Positions 17,177 through 25,180 of a stretch of DNA of 64,000 nt are shown in pieces. The DNA is from Deltaproteobacteria bacterium (GTDB lineage Bacteria > Desulfobacterota > Desulfobulbia > Desulfobulbales > Desulfocapsaceae). The notes beneath the pieces were generated by a model, which searched no databases, was not told where the DNA came from, and saw only the letters and a list, made by a program, of their open reading frames with translations. The stretch is from contig JAPLJF010000002.1 of NCBI GenBank assembly GCA_026388715.1, positions 43,305 through 107,304 on the forward strand, in the 5' to 3' direction. The translations under genes and the position numbers were made by a program. The first letter of the stretch is position 1; each line of letters begins with the position of its first letter.

Positions 17177-17561
17177 TCAGGTCTTAAGGAACGCCAGCAG
17201 GTCAGCGTTGAGCGGGTCTTTGTGCGTGTATGTGAGGCCGTGGGGTGCGTCTGCGTAGATTTTCAGGATCGCGTCCTTGATCAACTTCGCTGAGCGAAGA
17301 GCCGCGGCGCCGATCGGTACGATCTGGTCGCCGTTGCCGTAAAGGATCAGCGTCGGCACGTCGAACTTCTTGAGGTCTTTGGTGAAGTCCGTTTCAGAGA
17401 ACGCCTTGATGCAGTCGAAAGTGTTCTTGCGACCGGCCTGCATCTATTGGAGCCAAAACGAGTCGATCATGCCCTGCGAAATCTTGGTGTCGGGCCTGTT
17501 GGACCCGAAGAACAGGCCGCTGGCGAGATTTTTGTAAAGCTTGCGACCGCTCAGGCTGCCA
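17177..17561 (-). pseudogene. Alpha/beta hydrolase remnant, 5'-truncated with internal stop
   Basis: The last ~125 codons of the hydrolase family of 30241-31065 survive: '[19 protein letters not shown]', 'DSFWLQ', then TAG where the intact gene has GGG (Gly), then '[11 protein letters not shown]' to 'AFLKT'. The 5' end stops at the stop codon of the SOD gene (17562), so the first half, including the nucleophile motif, is gone. The piece from 17443 could in principle be expressed but would lack the catalytic serine. Confidence 0.85.
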
Positions 17562-18188
17562 TCAACCAAGGTTTTCTGCCGCGAAATCCCAATGAATCAG
17601 TTTATCCAGCACTGCGTTGACATAGTCCGCTCGTCGGTTCTGGTAATCCAGGTAGTATGCGTGTTCCCACACATCGATGGTCAACAACGGTTTCATGCCG
17701 GTGGTCATAGGCACCTCTGCATTGGCGGTCTTGACCACCTTGAGCTTGTTGCCATCCAGCACGAGCCACGCCCAGCCGCTGCCGAACTGGGCCATTGCCG
17801 CAGTCGCCAACTCCTTTTTGCATGCATCCAAGGTGCCGAAGGAAGCCTCGATCTTTTGCTTTAACACTGCGGGCGGTTCACTACCGCCCTTCGGCCTCAG
17901 ACTGCGCCAGTAAAACGTGTGGTTCCAGGTTTGTGCCGCATTATTGAAGATCGCGGTTTTGTCAGCTTTGCCGGCTGTCTCGGTGATGATTTTTTCCAAC
18001 GGCAGGTCCGCAAACTCCGTTCCTGCTACCAGCTTGTTCAGGTTATCGACATATCCCTTGTGATGCTTGCCGTAGTGGAAGCCAATCGTATTTGCGGAGA
18101 TTACGGGGGTCAGCGCGTTATCCGCATAGGGCAGGGCTGGCAGGGCAACATGCGAAGCTGCACTTTCAATCTTGTTATTGCTCATCAT
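17562..18188 (-). CDS. Fe/Mn superoxide dismutase, cytoplasmic
   Basis: A 208-residue SOD without a leader peptide. Metal ligands: His in '[12 protein letters not shown]', His in 'WNHTFYW', Asp and His in '[10 protein letters not shown]'. Glu and Tyr around the active site ('[11 protein letters not shown]') are standard. AGGAGGAAAA precedes ATG 18188; an adjacent ATG at 18185 is also possible. It is a close relative of the Tat-exported SOD at 13104 and abuts the hydrolase remnant downstream, so SOD plus hydrolase occurs twice in this block. Confidence 0.92.
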   Translation of the reverse strand: MMSNNKIESAASHVALPALPYADNALTPVISANTIGFHYGKHHKGYVDNLNKLVAGTEFADLPLEKIITETAGKADKTAIFNNAAQTWNHTFYWRSLRPKGGSEPPAVLKQKIEASFGTLDACKKELATAAMAQFGSGWAWLVLDGNKLKVVKTANAEVPMTTGMKPLLTIDVWEHAYYLDYQNRRADYVNAVLDKLIHWDFAAENLG

Positions 18189-18389
18189 TTTTCCTCCTAT
18201 GTGGTGAGGTAACAGCCGAACAGTGCAATAAGGGGGGATTTTGTTCATCATATAACCCCCTATGAGTGGATGGAATTGCCACTTATTCTTGTATTATTGA
18301 ACTATGGACAATTAACCCGTTTTTTGTCCGCTTATTGTCTTTTTATCTAGTTTTTTCCATATTCTTATCTGATCGTATCGCGATAGGAT

Positions 18390-18494
18390 ATGGGAAGTCA
18401 AAAGAAAAATAAACCGAAATTTCTCCCGAATCCCGGCCTCAAACCCATAGATCAGGTGAGCGAGGTGCTCTGGAAAGAGGTAAAAAAAGATTAA
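18390..18494 (+). pseudogene. N-terminal scrap of an integron-type tyrosine recombinase
   Basis: A 34-codon plus-strand frame reads 'KPKFLPNPGLKPIDQVSEVLW', shown here as FLPNPGLKP and DQVSEVL, which resembles the N-terminus of IntI-like recombinases (FLPNP-x-L-x-L-x-DQVREV). It ends at TAA 18492-18494, which is the target-site copy flanking the adjoining MITE, so the gene was cut there. No catalytic residues remain and no attC sites were seen. Confidence 0.45.
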
Positions 18495-18643
18495 GAGCTT
18501 GTCCGTAAATAAATTTTTGGTGCTCGCATCCGGCTTTTGGCCGTCTTTGATCGCTCCTCAATCGCAAAATCCTCGCCGTAGCGCTGCTACGGCTGCGGTT
18601 TTACTCAATCGTCTCGGCCAAATTCGTCTCAAAATCCGGCGCG
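18495..18643 (+). repeat. 180-bp MITE family, copy 1 (right end missing)
   Basis: It begins with the terminal repeat GAGCTTGTCCGTAAATAA flanked by TAA, and follows the family sequence through the central hairpin CCGTAGCGCTGCTACGG to 'AAAATCCGGCGCG', where similarity ends. The right inverted repeat is lost. Orientation is the same as copies 3 and 4. Confidence 0.85.
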
Positions 18644-18738
18644 TCCGCGTGCTCAACAGTCAAGGTCACCGACGCGCAGCCCTTGAGTTTCACGCAACTA
18701 CTCTCCACTTCCCCCGCGCATGCGCTTGACCCTGTGGT

Positions 18739-18792
18739 GAGGCCTACCGACTGAAAAGATACATAAAACATCTCTTTTCAGAGATAGGCCTC
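18739..18792. terminator. Nested palindrome downstream of the peroxidase gene
   Basis: Outer arms GAGGCCTA (18739-18746) and TAGGCCTC (18785-18792), inner arms CTGAAAAGA (18751-18759) and TCTTTTCAG (18773-18781). It lies about 55 bp beyond the stop of the minus-strand peroxidase gene at 18849, where a transcription terminator would be expected. There is no long T-run, so it may instead be a processed stem or a mobile palindrome. Confidence 0.45.
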
Positions 18793-18848
18793 GCTTGGAA
18801 TCGGGACATCATACAGAGCGTCCATCATTCAGACAAGCTGAACCAGTC

Positions 18849-20231
18849 TTACAAGGATTTCAAGAAAGCAACCAGTTCCTGCTTTTCCTGGGTGGTCAAT
18901 TGGAGTTGCTGTACAAGGTTGAAATATTCCACCGTATCCTCAAGCGTAAAGCACCGGCCATCGTGCAGATAGGGCGGGGAGTCCTTGATGCCTCTCAAGG
19001 GAAAGGTCTTGATGGGCCCGTCGTGGGCCATCATCATGCCATTTGCTAACTCCGGCTTGTAAAAACGCTCAGCCTTGAGGTTGTGCATGCTATTGTCGGT
19101 GTAGTAGGGGGCAGGATGGCATGCGGCGCATCGAGCCTTCCCGTTAAAAAGCGTCTCACCGCGTAGTTCATCTGGGCTAGCCTTGGTCCGGTCGAGTTCG
19201 CCATAGATATTGAGCTTGGGCGCCGGAGGAAAATCAAGGATCGCCAGAAATTCCGCCATGAAATGCACTTGTGATCCCCTTTCAAGAACGTTGACACCCT
19301 TCTTGGCAGCCATACATTGGTCGCCGTCAAAGTAGGCGGCGCGCTGCTCGAACTCGGTGAAATCCTCCACTGTCTTCAAAGCACGCTGCGAACCGAAGAG
19401 CCGCTGGATGTTCACTCCCCGCAAGGTGGGCGTTTCGATACGATGTCTGAATTCCTGTGGGCGAATGTCGCCGACAAGATGGTTGGCCCCGTTGGTATGA
19501 CCGTTGGCGTGACAGTCGAAACAGGTTACACCCAAGCTGGGCCTGTCGGTCCGGCGGTCTTCAGTCGCGTTAAATTGCTGTTGCGGAAACTGGGTCACGA
19601 GAAGGCGCAGGCCTTCCAGTTGCTTGGGGTTCAGGATACCGTTGAAAATCTCGTAGTAGTTGTCGATGGTAATCAGACGCCCTTTTGCCACATCACCAAG
19701 GTCGGGCCGAGTGGTCAGGTAAATTCCAGGAGCCGGGTCCGGAAGGATATGCTCGGGCAGGTCGAAATCCAAGTCAAAGCGTACCAACCGTGGCAGTGGT
19801 TTCGTGATCATCGGTGGGAAGAGCATACCCCCCTCCGCGTGGTCTGCAAACGGCAGTGGTTTGTATGGGAAAATTCCTTTCTCTTTGATTTGTTCAGGAG
19901 TCATCTTACCAAGCTGCTCCCACGTTACGCCCTGGAGTTTGGTTGTCGGCCCCACGGGAAGGGGTTTTCCCCCTGACATAACGGACTCGGCGTTGACTTT
20001 CTTTGAGAGGTCATAGCGGGAGTTCAGTAATTCCATGTGCTGTTTAGCCCGTTCGGCTTTTACCGCCATACGCGTGGCTTTAATCTGGTCGAAGGTGACG
20101 TCCTGGTTCGTCGGTCCATAGCTGGAGACAACCTTCTCCTGCTGTGCAGAGATAGCTGCAGTGGCGGCCCCCGCGACCATCAGAATGCAGATTGCGATCA
20201 ATGCAAAACGGTGCTTCTTTTGTTGGTTCAT
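18849..20231 (-). CDS. Di-heme cytochrome c peroxidase family protein
   Basis: A 460-residue exported protein with a signal peptide (residues 1-30) and two heme sites: CFDCH at about 237 and CAACH at about 368. 'RIETPTLRGVN' and 'FPLRGIKDSPPYLHDGRC' are the loops conserved in MauG/CcpA peroxidases. A long N-terminal region (residues 40-200) precedes the first heme, which is larger than in typical CcpA. It likely reduces hydrogen peroxide with electrons from periplasmic cytochromes. AAAAGGAG lies before ATG 20231. It shares a 173-bp leader with the peroxidase-TsdA gene. Confidence 0.85.
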   Translation of the reverse strand: MNQQKKHRFALIAICILMVAGAATAAISAQQEKVVSSYGPTNQDVTFDQIKATRMAVKAERAKQHMELLNSRYDLSKKVNAESVMSGGKPLPVGPTTKLQGVTWEQLGKMTPEQIKEKGIFPYKPLPFADHAEGGMLFPPMITKPLPRLVRFDLDFDLPEHILPDPAPGIYLTTRPDLGDVAKGRLITIDNYYEIFNGILNPKQLEGLRLLVTQFPQQQFNATEDRRTDRPSLGVTCFDCHANGHTNGANHLVGDIRPQEFRHRIETPTLRGVNIQRLFGSQRALKTVEDFTEFEQRAAYFDGDQCMAAKKGVNVLERGSQVHFMAEFLAILDFPPAPKLNIYGELDRTKASPDELRGETLFNGKARCAACHPAPYYTDNSMHNLKAERFYKPELANGMMMAHDGPIKTFPLRGIKDSPPYLHDGRCFTLEDTVEYFNLVQQLQLTTQEKQELVAFLKSL

Positions 20232-20250
20232 TTCAGAGGTCTCCTTTTTT

Positions 20251-20423
20251 AGCAGATATTTTTCGTTGGCGTTGGCCCTCATACCTTCTAGTCGTTATCT
20301 ATCACAGTATATCACCTCCTTTCAAAAATGTTTAAAACCAGAGTTAAATTTCCCGACCAAGGCTGAATTTTTTCAAGGTCACTCCGTGATTTCGGCCTAA
20401 CGCTATCCTTCAGCATCGCGCCC
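20251..20423 (-). promoter_or_regulatory. Conserved 173-bp leader of the second peroxidase gene (copy B)
   Basis: This aligns to 16912-17084 over its full length (see that entry for the shared blocks). It lies between the peroxidase start and a scrap of hydrolase sequence, where similarity to copy A ends. Confidence 0.7.
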
Positions 20424-20456
20424 TTGACCAAGCTTCTTTGAGCGGAGAGCCGCTGC
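20415..20456 (-). pseudogene. Short alpha/beta hydrolase scrap
   Basis: About 42 bp ('GCGCCCTTGACCAAGCTTC' onward, then GAGCGGAGAGCCGCTGCGC) match the segment near codons 240-255 of the hydrolase family, e.g. around 17270-17312. It lies at the outer edge of leader copy B, showing that a hydrolase copy once preceded this peroxidase too. Confidence 0.5.
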
Positions 20457-20470
20457 GCACAGTCGACTTT

Positions 20471-20863
20471 CTATTCCGTTGTTTTACCGTCGAAGTGCTC
20501 GTTGTCGGCCTCCGCCTCGGCGCGGGTATGGTGGACAACGCAGTCCCGATGATTCGGCGGTGCATAGAGCGTATAAAGCTTCAGGGGAATACTGCCGGTA
20601 TTGATGATGTTGTGATCTGTCCCAGCAGGGATGAGCACGGCGAAGCCCGCGCTGATCACCGTGTGCACGCCATTGAGAACGGCCTCACCCATCCCTTCCT
20701 CCACGCGAAAGAACTGATCGAGCTTGTGCACTTCCATCCCGATCTCCTCCTTGGGCTTCAACGCCATGACAACGAGCTGACAGTTCCTGGCCGTGTAAAG
20801 CACCCGGCGAAACTCTTCATTCTTGACGGTAATGCCTTCAATGTTTTGTATAAAACCTTTCAT
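20471..20863 (-). CDS. Cupin-domain protein
   Basis: A 130-residue single cupin. 'GMEVHKLDQFFRVEEGMGEAVL' (in pieces: MEVHKLDQFF, RVEEGMGEAVL) gives cupin motif 1 with His and Glu, and 'IPAGTDHNIIN' motif 2 with the metal His. Likely a metal-binding small-molecule enzyme or sensor; function not assignable. GGAGGAGTTACT precedes ATG 20863. It lies upstream of the peroxidase leader in the same direction. Confidence 0.8.
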   Translation of the reverse strand: MKGFIQNIEGITVKNEEFRRVLYTARNCQLVVMALKPKEEIGMEVHKLDQFFRVEEGMGEAVLNGVHTVISAGFAVLIPAGTDHNIINTGSIPLKLYTLYAPPNHRDCVVHHTRAEAEADNEHFDGKTTE

Positions 20864-21063
20864 AGTAACTCCTCCAGTTGGCGATTTTAACATCGTCATA
20901 AAGTTAAAAGGGATCAGCCCCCGACCACAGGATAAGCTCCTCTATTTCCTTAAATTAATTCGTGCTCCGTTAAATCATCTTTCTACGTCGCGTTCGGCAG
21001 GGCGCCGTTTTCCGCATCCACTGCGGCAGCCTCTCCGCCCGAACAACTTGGCGCCGCCGGGGC

Positions 21064-21647
21064 CTATTCCTGCCCGGTTTGATCCGCTTTTGAACCATAT
21101 GCGTGCGAGTATACCCAGGTAAACTCGGTGCCGAGTAGAAAGATCTGCGCCGTGAAATAGACCCACACCAACAGAACGACGAGCGAACCTGCAGCGCCGA
21201 AACCGGATGCTATACTGGTTTTACCCAGATAAAGGCCGATGAGGAATTTGCCGATTTCGAACAAGAACGCGGTTACTGCCGCGCCGACCCACACGTCCCG
21301 CCAGGTGATTCTGGCCCGCGGCATAAGTTTGTAGATCATCGCAAAGAGTAAAGTTGTCATAGCGAAAGAGATGCTGAAATCCAAGATGTCCTGAGCGGCC
21401 TTATTGGCGCTTTTCAGCAGGCCATTGCGCCTTCCCGTCCGATGAGGCCTTGTATCTGGGCGACGATTTCTCCCCGGGCTGCTTTCTGGCCAAAAACAAG
21501 TCCAGCCATCGCAAGGGCGATTATGAGCAGCGGGGTAATCGAGAACAGCGTATAGTAGGCAAGCGCAGCGCCCATGCTCGGGGTGTAATCGTCTACCCAC
21601 GCCTTTACGGATTTTCTGATCAGATCCAAGATCTGCTTGAGGTGCAT
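21064..21647 (-). pseudogene. YihY/BrkB family membrane protein, deleted and frameshifted
   Basis: ATG 21647 (after CCAGGAG) opens the usual N-terminus 'TPSMGAALAYYTLFSITPLL' up to 'QIQGLIGREGAMA', then TGA. In another frame the C-terminal half resumes as 'LLKSANKAAQDILDFSISF' and runs to 'FTWVYSHAYG'. Against the family layout some 80-90 residues are missing between 'KAAQ' and 'ILDFS' (the transmembrane middle), in addition to the frame change. The gene cannot make a working product. Confidence 0.8.
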
Positions 21648-21777
21648 GCCGGTCTCCTGGTGTTGGTGGCTTTGCGCTGCTCGCTTGCCTTCGCGTGTCC
21701 ATTTTGATTTAGAAATGGAATAACATCTCTTGATCGGATAACTTTTGCGCATTAAATGCCCGTGCGGGAAGGGCAAG

Positions 21778-22281
21778 TTAACTTCGGAGCTGTTTCATGA
21801 TCTCACGCATGAACGCAGGGAGATCGGCCGGTTGCCGGGACGTGACCAGATTGGCGTCAACAACCAGCTCCCGGTCCTCATAGAGCGCGCCGGCCTTTTT
21901 CAGCTCATCCGCCACCGACCTGTAGCAGGTGGCACGTCGCCCCTGTAAAAGGCCGGCGCTGATCAAGATCTGCGGCCCGTGGCAGATGGCGGCAACCGGT
22001 TTGTTCCCCGCAAAAAATTTCCGGGCGATCTCCAGCGCCTTCGGCTCTTGTCTCACCACTGCCGGCGCCGCGCCCCCGGGCAGGATCAGGATTGCATAGT
22101 CGTCAGGATTGATTTCGTCAAAGGTCTTGTCCACGGCCACTTCGTAGCCGTGCTTGCCCGTGATGGCCCCGCTGTTCAGGGAGGCCACTACCACTTCAAC
22201 GTCCGCCTCCTGCAGCCGGTAGTAGGGAACCAGCAATTCAGAGTCCTCAAAATTGTCCGCACTTAAAATTAAGGCCTTCAT
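21778..22281 (-). CDS. DJ-1/PfpI family protein (YhbO-like)
   Basis: A 167-residue intact member of the DJ-1/PfpI superfamily: 'MKALILSADNFEDSEL' at the start, 'ILILPGGAAPAVVR', and the nucleophile elbow '[15 protein letters not shown]' with Cys and His. '[19 protein letters not shown]' closes the domain. Members act as deglycases/glyoxalases, chaperones or peptidases under stress. GGAGGAAAC precedes the ATG. It lies 50 bp downstream of the third SOD gene, and a decayed copy of the same SOD-PfpI pair is at 31197-31573. Confidence 0.88.
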   Translation of the reverse strand: MKALILSADNFEDSELLVPYYRLQEADVEVVVASLNSGAITGKHGYEVAVDKTFDEINPDDYAILILPGGAAPAVVRQEPKALEIARKFFAGNKPVAAICHGPQILISAGLLQGRRATCYRSVADELKKAGALYEDRELVVDANLVTSRQPADLPAFMREIMKQLRS

Positions 22282-22331
22282 GTTTCCTCCGTAAAAGAAT
22301 GTAGATTTTGCTCCTTGATCTTTTATCCCGT

Positions 22332-22910
22332 CTAGTTAAGCCGGGCCTCGACTGCTTTCCAGTCAATGTTTTTGAAAAACGCCTCGATATAATCGGCCCG
22401 TTTCAGGCCGTAATCGAGCATGAAGGCATGTTCAAAGACATCCATGACCAGTATCGGCATGCAGCCCGCTGGATGCCCCGCATCATGCTCATTGATCCAG
22501 CAGTTAAAGAGCCTGCCGTTGACATTGTCCTGGTAGAGAACGGCCCAGCCAATCCCGCGCATGGCCCCGACAGCCTTGAAATCCTTCAGCCATGCCTCGA
22601 TACTGCCAAAATCCTCAATCTTCTTACGCGCCAGCCGGCTGTTGCTGTCGACTACCCCATTTCCACCCAGCGTATCAAAGTAGTATTCGTGGAGCCGCAT
22701 GCCGTTGAATTCCCAGCCGAGTCGCCGCTTCAGTTCTGCAAACTCGGGGGTGGCGGTCTTTTCTTCTTTCAGTATTTGTTTCAGGGTGTCCAACACCTTG
22801 TTGGTATTGGTCACATACCCCTGGTAGAGGGTAAAGTGGTTATTCAGTAGCGCCTCACTGAGCCCCTCCATTCCGAGAAGCCTTGCATAGTTTTTTGCCG
22901 TGTACGCCAT
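22332..22910 (-). CDS. Fe/Mn superoxide dismutase, divergent type
   Basis: A 192-residue SOD with ligands His in 'LLNNHFTLYQGYV', His in 'MRLHEYYFDTLGG', and Asp and His in 'VMDVFEHAFMLDYG'. The standard 'WNH' is replaced by 'LHEYYF', so it belongs to a separate SOD branch from the two at 13104 and 17562. No signal peptide. CGGAGGAAACATC precedes ATG 22910. Followed by PfpI in the same direction. Confidence 0.87.
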   Translation of the reverse strand: MAYTAKNYARLLGMEGLSEALLNNHFTLYQGYVTNTNKVLDTLKQILKEEKTATPEFAELKRRLGWEFNGMRLHEYYFDTLGGNGVVDSNSRLARKKIEDFGSIEAWLKDFKAVGAMRGIGWAVLYQDNVNGRLFNCWINEHDAGHPAGCMPILVMDVFEHAFMLDYGLKRADYIEAFFKNIDWKAVEARLN

Positions 22911-23042
22911 GATGTTTCCTCCGTTCTTTGTCTGTGCGTTTAAGGGAAAGGGGTGACTTATTAAAAGAACAGCCCATCCCAGGACTTTTCTTCTCCGCTC
23001 TCCGCCATGAGTCTTCTCCCGAGTCACGGAATTAAGTTCGTA

Positions 23043-24683
23043 CTAAACCAATAAATGCCAAAGTGAAAATAAAATGAGAAATAAAAAAATAGAGTCGATA
23101 AGGTGTGGCGCTTTAATTGTATATAAGCTGTCGTCAATTTTTGATAAAATCTTAATCCACAGGGGTCGATATTGATCTAAAACTTCAACGCGGTCGTCAA
23201 TCGCTTTTGCGGCTCTTCTGCCACTTTCCACGGCGCCTTCAATGCTCCATACCTGCGCTTGAGTCTGAGTGTGGGCTCCGGCTAAAAACAGATTTAAAAC
23301 CGGAGTTTTCTGGGCGGGTAAATATGCCTGGGTATTTGTTGTATTAACCCATTTCGGTTGCAGAGGTTTAATCCCTGCACTGGAAAATTCCCACTCACGC
23401 CAGACTTCAATTTTAATAAGTGGAAATTCTTTTAACCCTCTGCCATTATTAGCTTCTTTGATTAAAGCATTAAGCGCGCCGCAGCTAAAAATTTGAGCCT
23501 TAACCTCTTCGATAAATTCTTCTTTCGTGCAAGTATTTACCGGCTTATGGTAAATCCTTCCAGGAACGCTGCTGATACAAGATGTGCCCGTCCACAGCGA
23601 TCTAATGTTTTGCCCTAAATCCACTTCTTTGTCCCAGACTTGTTCTTCGGCAAAAAGGGTTAAATTAAATTCGGAATCACTTACCACTACGGCAGTCCTC
23701 ACCCGGGGAAATTTAATTTTCTCGGAAAATGCCAATCTAAAAGAGACTTGGATGTGAGGGCCACCTTGAATAAGAGGTTTAAATAATTTTAATTCTTCCT
23801 GCCTTTCAAGCGCGGGGGTCTCACTTAAAATATCAGCCGTAATAAAAGGATTAATCGCCAGGATATAAATTTCGCCTTGAATTTTTTCTTCGCCACAAAA
23901 AGCGGAGATAATATGAGTGCCATCAAACTCTAATTTTGTGAGAGCTTTTTCCCAAAAGAATTTTACGCCTTTTTCTTTAAGGTATTTAACCCAGGGGTTA
24001 AACCAGTATTCACTGCTGGGACCTTTAAGGAGCAGCCAGCCGATTCCGGCGTCTTGTGTCCACGCGGGACCATCTTGATCCGCTTTATGGGGGTGTGGAG
24101 GTTTTGACGTGAGTTGTTTTTTAAAAAATTCACCGGTAGTCTGTAATGAAACCTTTGACCAATCCGAGCCAATCCACGGACCAAAACAGGACCGCCAGGT
24201 TTTATAGGCTTTATCTTTCAGTAAAGGTTTCCAGGCCTGCGCGGCATTGAGCTTGTCATATTTTATTTTACTTCTCTTGTTGGAGGTCCAGGTTTTAAGC
24301 ATTAAGTAAGACCATTTTATAAACTGCCACGTGTTCATCCTGAACATTTTAGGAATACTTTTAAGTCCCACATAAAATTGCGCTTTATCGGTATCCGGGA
24401 AAATTCCGAAATCAAGGGGGCGCGAGAGGGCCAAATCATAGGTGCTGCCTTTTTCATTAAAAGGAATATGCTGCATTAAATCAAAAGTATTATGATACCA
24501 GGGTCCCATGCCGTGCCAGGAATACTCCGTCGGCATGTTGTTTTGACTCAGCCGGGAACTTCTAAAAAAACCACCCGGCTGATCAGTAACTTCATACACT
24601 GAAACACTATATCCTAATTGGGCTAATTCATGGGCAGCACTTAATCCAGCTATGCCAGCTCCAAAAATGACTATTGATTTCAT
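23043..24683 (-). CDS. FAD-dependent oxidoreductase (amine oxidase/phytoene desaturase-like)
   Basis: A 546-residue flavoprotein. The dinucleotide-binding motif 'IFGAGIAGLSAAHELAQLG' opens the protein, then 'VYEVTDQPGGFFRSS'; 'LFLAGAHTQTQAQVWSIEGAVESGRRAA' near residue 480 is the FAD-binding C-terminal motif of this group. A hydrophobic segment 'SIFLFLILFSLWHLLV' ends the chain, suggesting membrane attachment. The gene is clearly AT-richer than its neighbours (many AAA, AAT, TTA codons) and is flanked by REP-like hairpins, pointing to transfer. Substrate unknown; carotenoid or sterol-type desaturation and hydroxysqualene-type reactions are options. Confidence 0.75.
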   Translation of the reverse strand: MKSIVIFGAGIAGLSAAHELAQLGYSVSVYEVTDQPGGFFRSSRLSQNNMPTEYSWHGMGPWYHNTFDLMQHIPFNEKGSTYDLALSRPLDFGIFPDTDKAQFYVGLKSIPKMFRMNTWQFIKWSYLMLKTWTSNKRSKIKYDKLNAAQAWKPLLKDKAYKTWRSCFGPWIGSDWSKVSLQTTGEFFKKQLTSKPPHPHKADQDGPAWTQDAGIGWLLLKGPSSEYWFNPWVKYLKEKGVKFFWEKALTKLEFDGTHIISAFCGEEKIQGEIYILAINPFITADILSETPALERQEELKLFKPLIQGGPHIQVSFRLAFSEKIKFPRVRTAVVVSDSEFNLTLFAEEQVWDKEVDLGQNIRSLWTGTSCISSVPGRIYHKPVNTCTKEEFIEEVKAQIFSCGALNALIKEANNGRGLKEFPLIKIEVWREWEFSSAGIKPLQPKWVNTTNTQAYLPAQKTPVLNLFLAGAHTQTQAQVWSIEGAVESGRRAAKAIDDRVEVLDQYRPLWIKILSKIDDSLYTIKAPHLIDSIFLFLILFSLWHLLV

Positions 24684-24784
24684 TTTTATTAACCCCTATC
24701 GGCGATAGCTATCGCTCTTTGATCTAAGAAAGTGTTATCTGTTCGGGTTATTTTATTCCAAGAGAATAATAAAAAATAGGTAAA

Positions 24785-24803
24785 CCACTGGCCCTGCCAG
24801 TGG
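24785..24803. repeat. Perfect short hairpin (REP-like)
   Basis: CCACTGGC-CCT-GCCAGTGG, 8-bp perfect stem with 3-nt loop, in the AT-rich spacer upstream of the FAD oxidoreductase. Confidence 0.55.
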
Positions 24804-25007
24804 ACTCTCAAAGTTTGACAGTTCCTGAATTTGTAAAAGTTTATGCTGAATGTTTTTTTTAGCTATGTCTCGATTGGTCTATCGGTAGAAGTTTGCGACC
24901 TAAGGTTCGAAGGTTCTTGCCGGTAACTATTTGGTTTGGCGAGCATGTGTCATGCCATAAAGTAGGAACTTGAATTTTAAGACAGGAACTGTTTGTAGCT
25001 CGAATAA

Positions 25008-25042
25008 GTAGCCCGAAGGGCTCTGCGGCTTTGAGCCGCTAC
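25008..25042. repeat. Inverted pair of GTAG-hairpins (BIME-like)
   Basis: Two small hairpins, AGCCC-GAA-GGGCT and GCGGCT-TTG-AGCCGC, lie side by side and are bracketed by GTAG on the left and CTAC on the right. A GTAG tetranucleotide at the foot of a hairpin is the hallmark of REP sequences mobilised by RAYT transposases; two in inverted orientation form a BIME. No RAYT gene is in the window. Confidence 0.5.
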
Positions 25043-25052
25043 AACATTAAAG

Positions 25053-25071
25053 CCATCGGCTTTGCCGGTGG
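25053..25071. repeat. Third short hairpin next to the BIME-like pair
   Basis: CCATCGGC-TTT-GCCGGTGG: 8-bp stem with one G-T pair and a 3-nt loop, 10 bp beyond the GTAG/CTAC pair. The remaining ~500-bp spacer (24684-25180) holds no gene. Confidence 0.5.
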
Positions 25072-25180
25072 ATATTTACAAAAGGTCAAAGTTTCGAACC
25101 GTAACATATTAAAGTTACTGTTGTTTTTTAGCCTCACCATCTTGTTTTGCGCTCCGGACCCCTCTTATCCCTCCTTCGGC

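Noticed and set aside
24870-24940. tRNA-like stretch with GGTTCGAAGGTTC
   Set aside because: The T-loop-like bases are present but I could not form acceptor, D and anticodon stems around them, and no CCA or discriminator fits.
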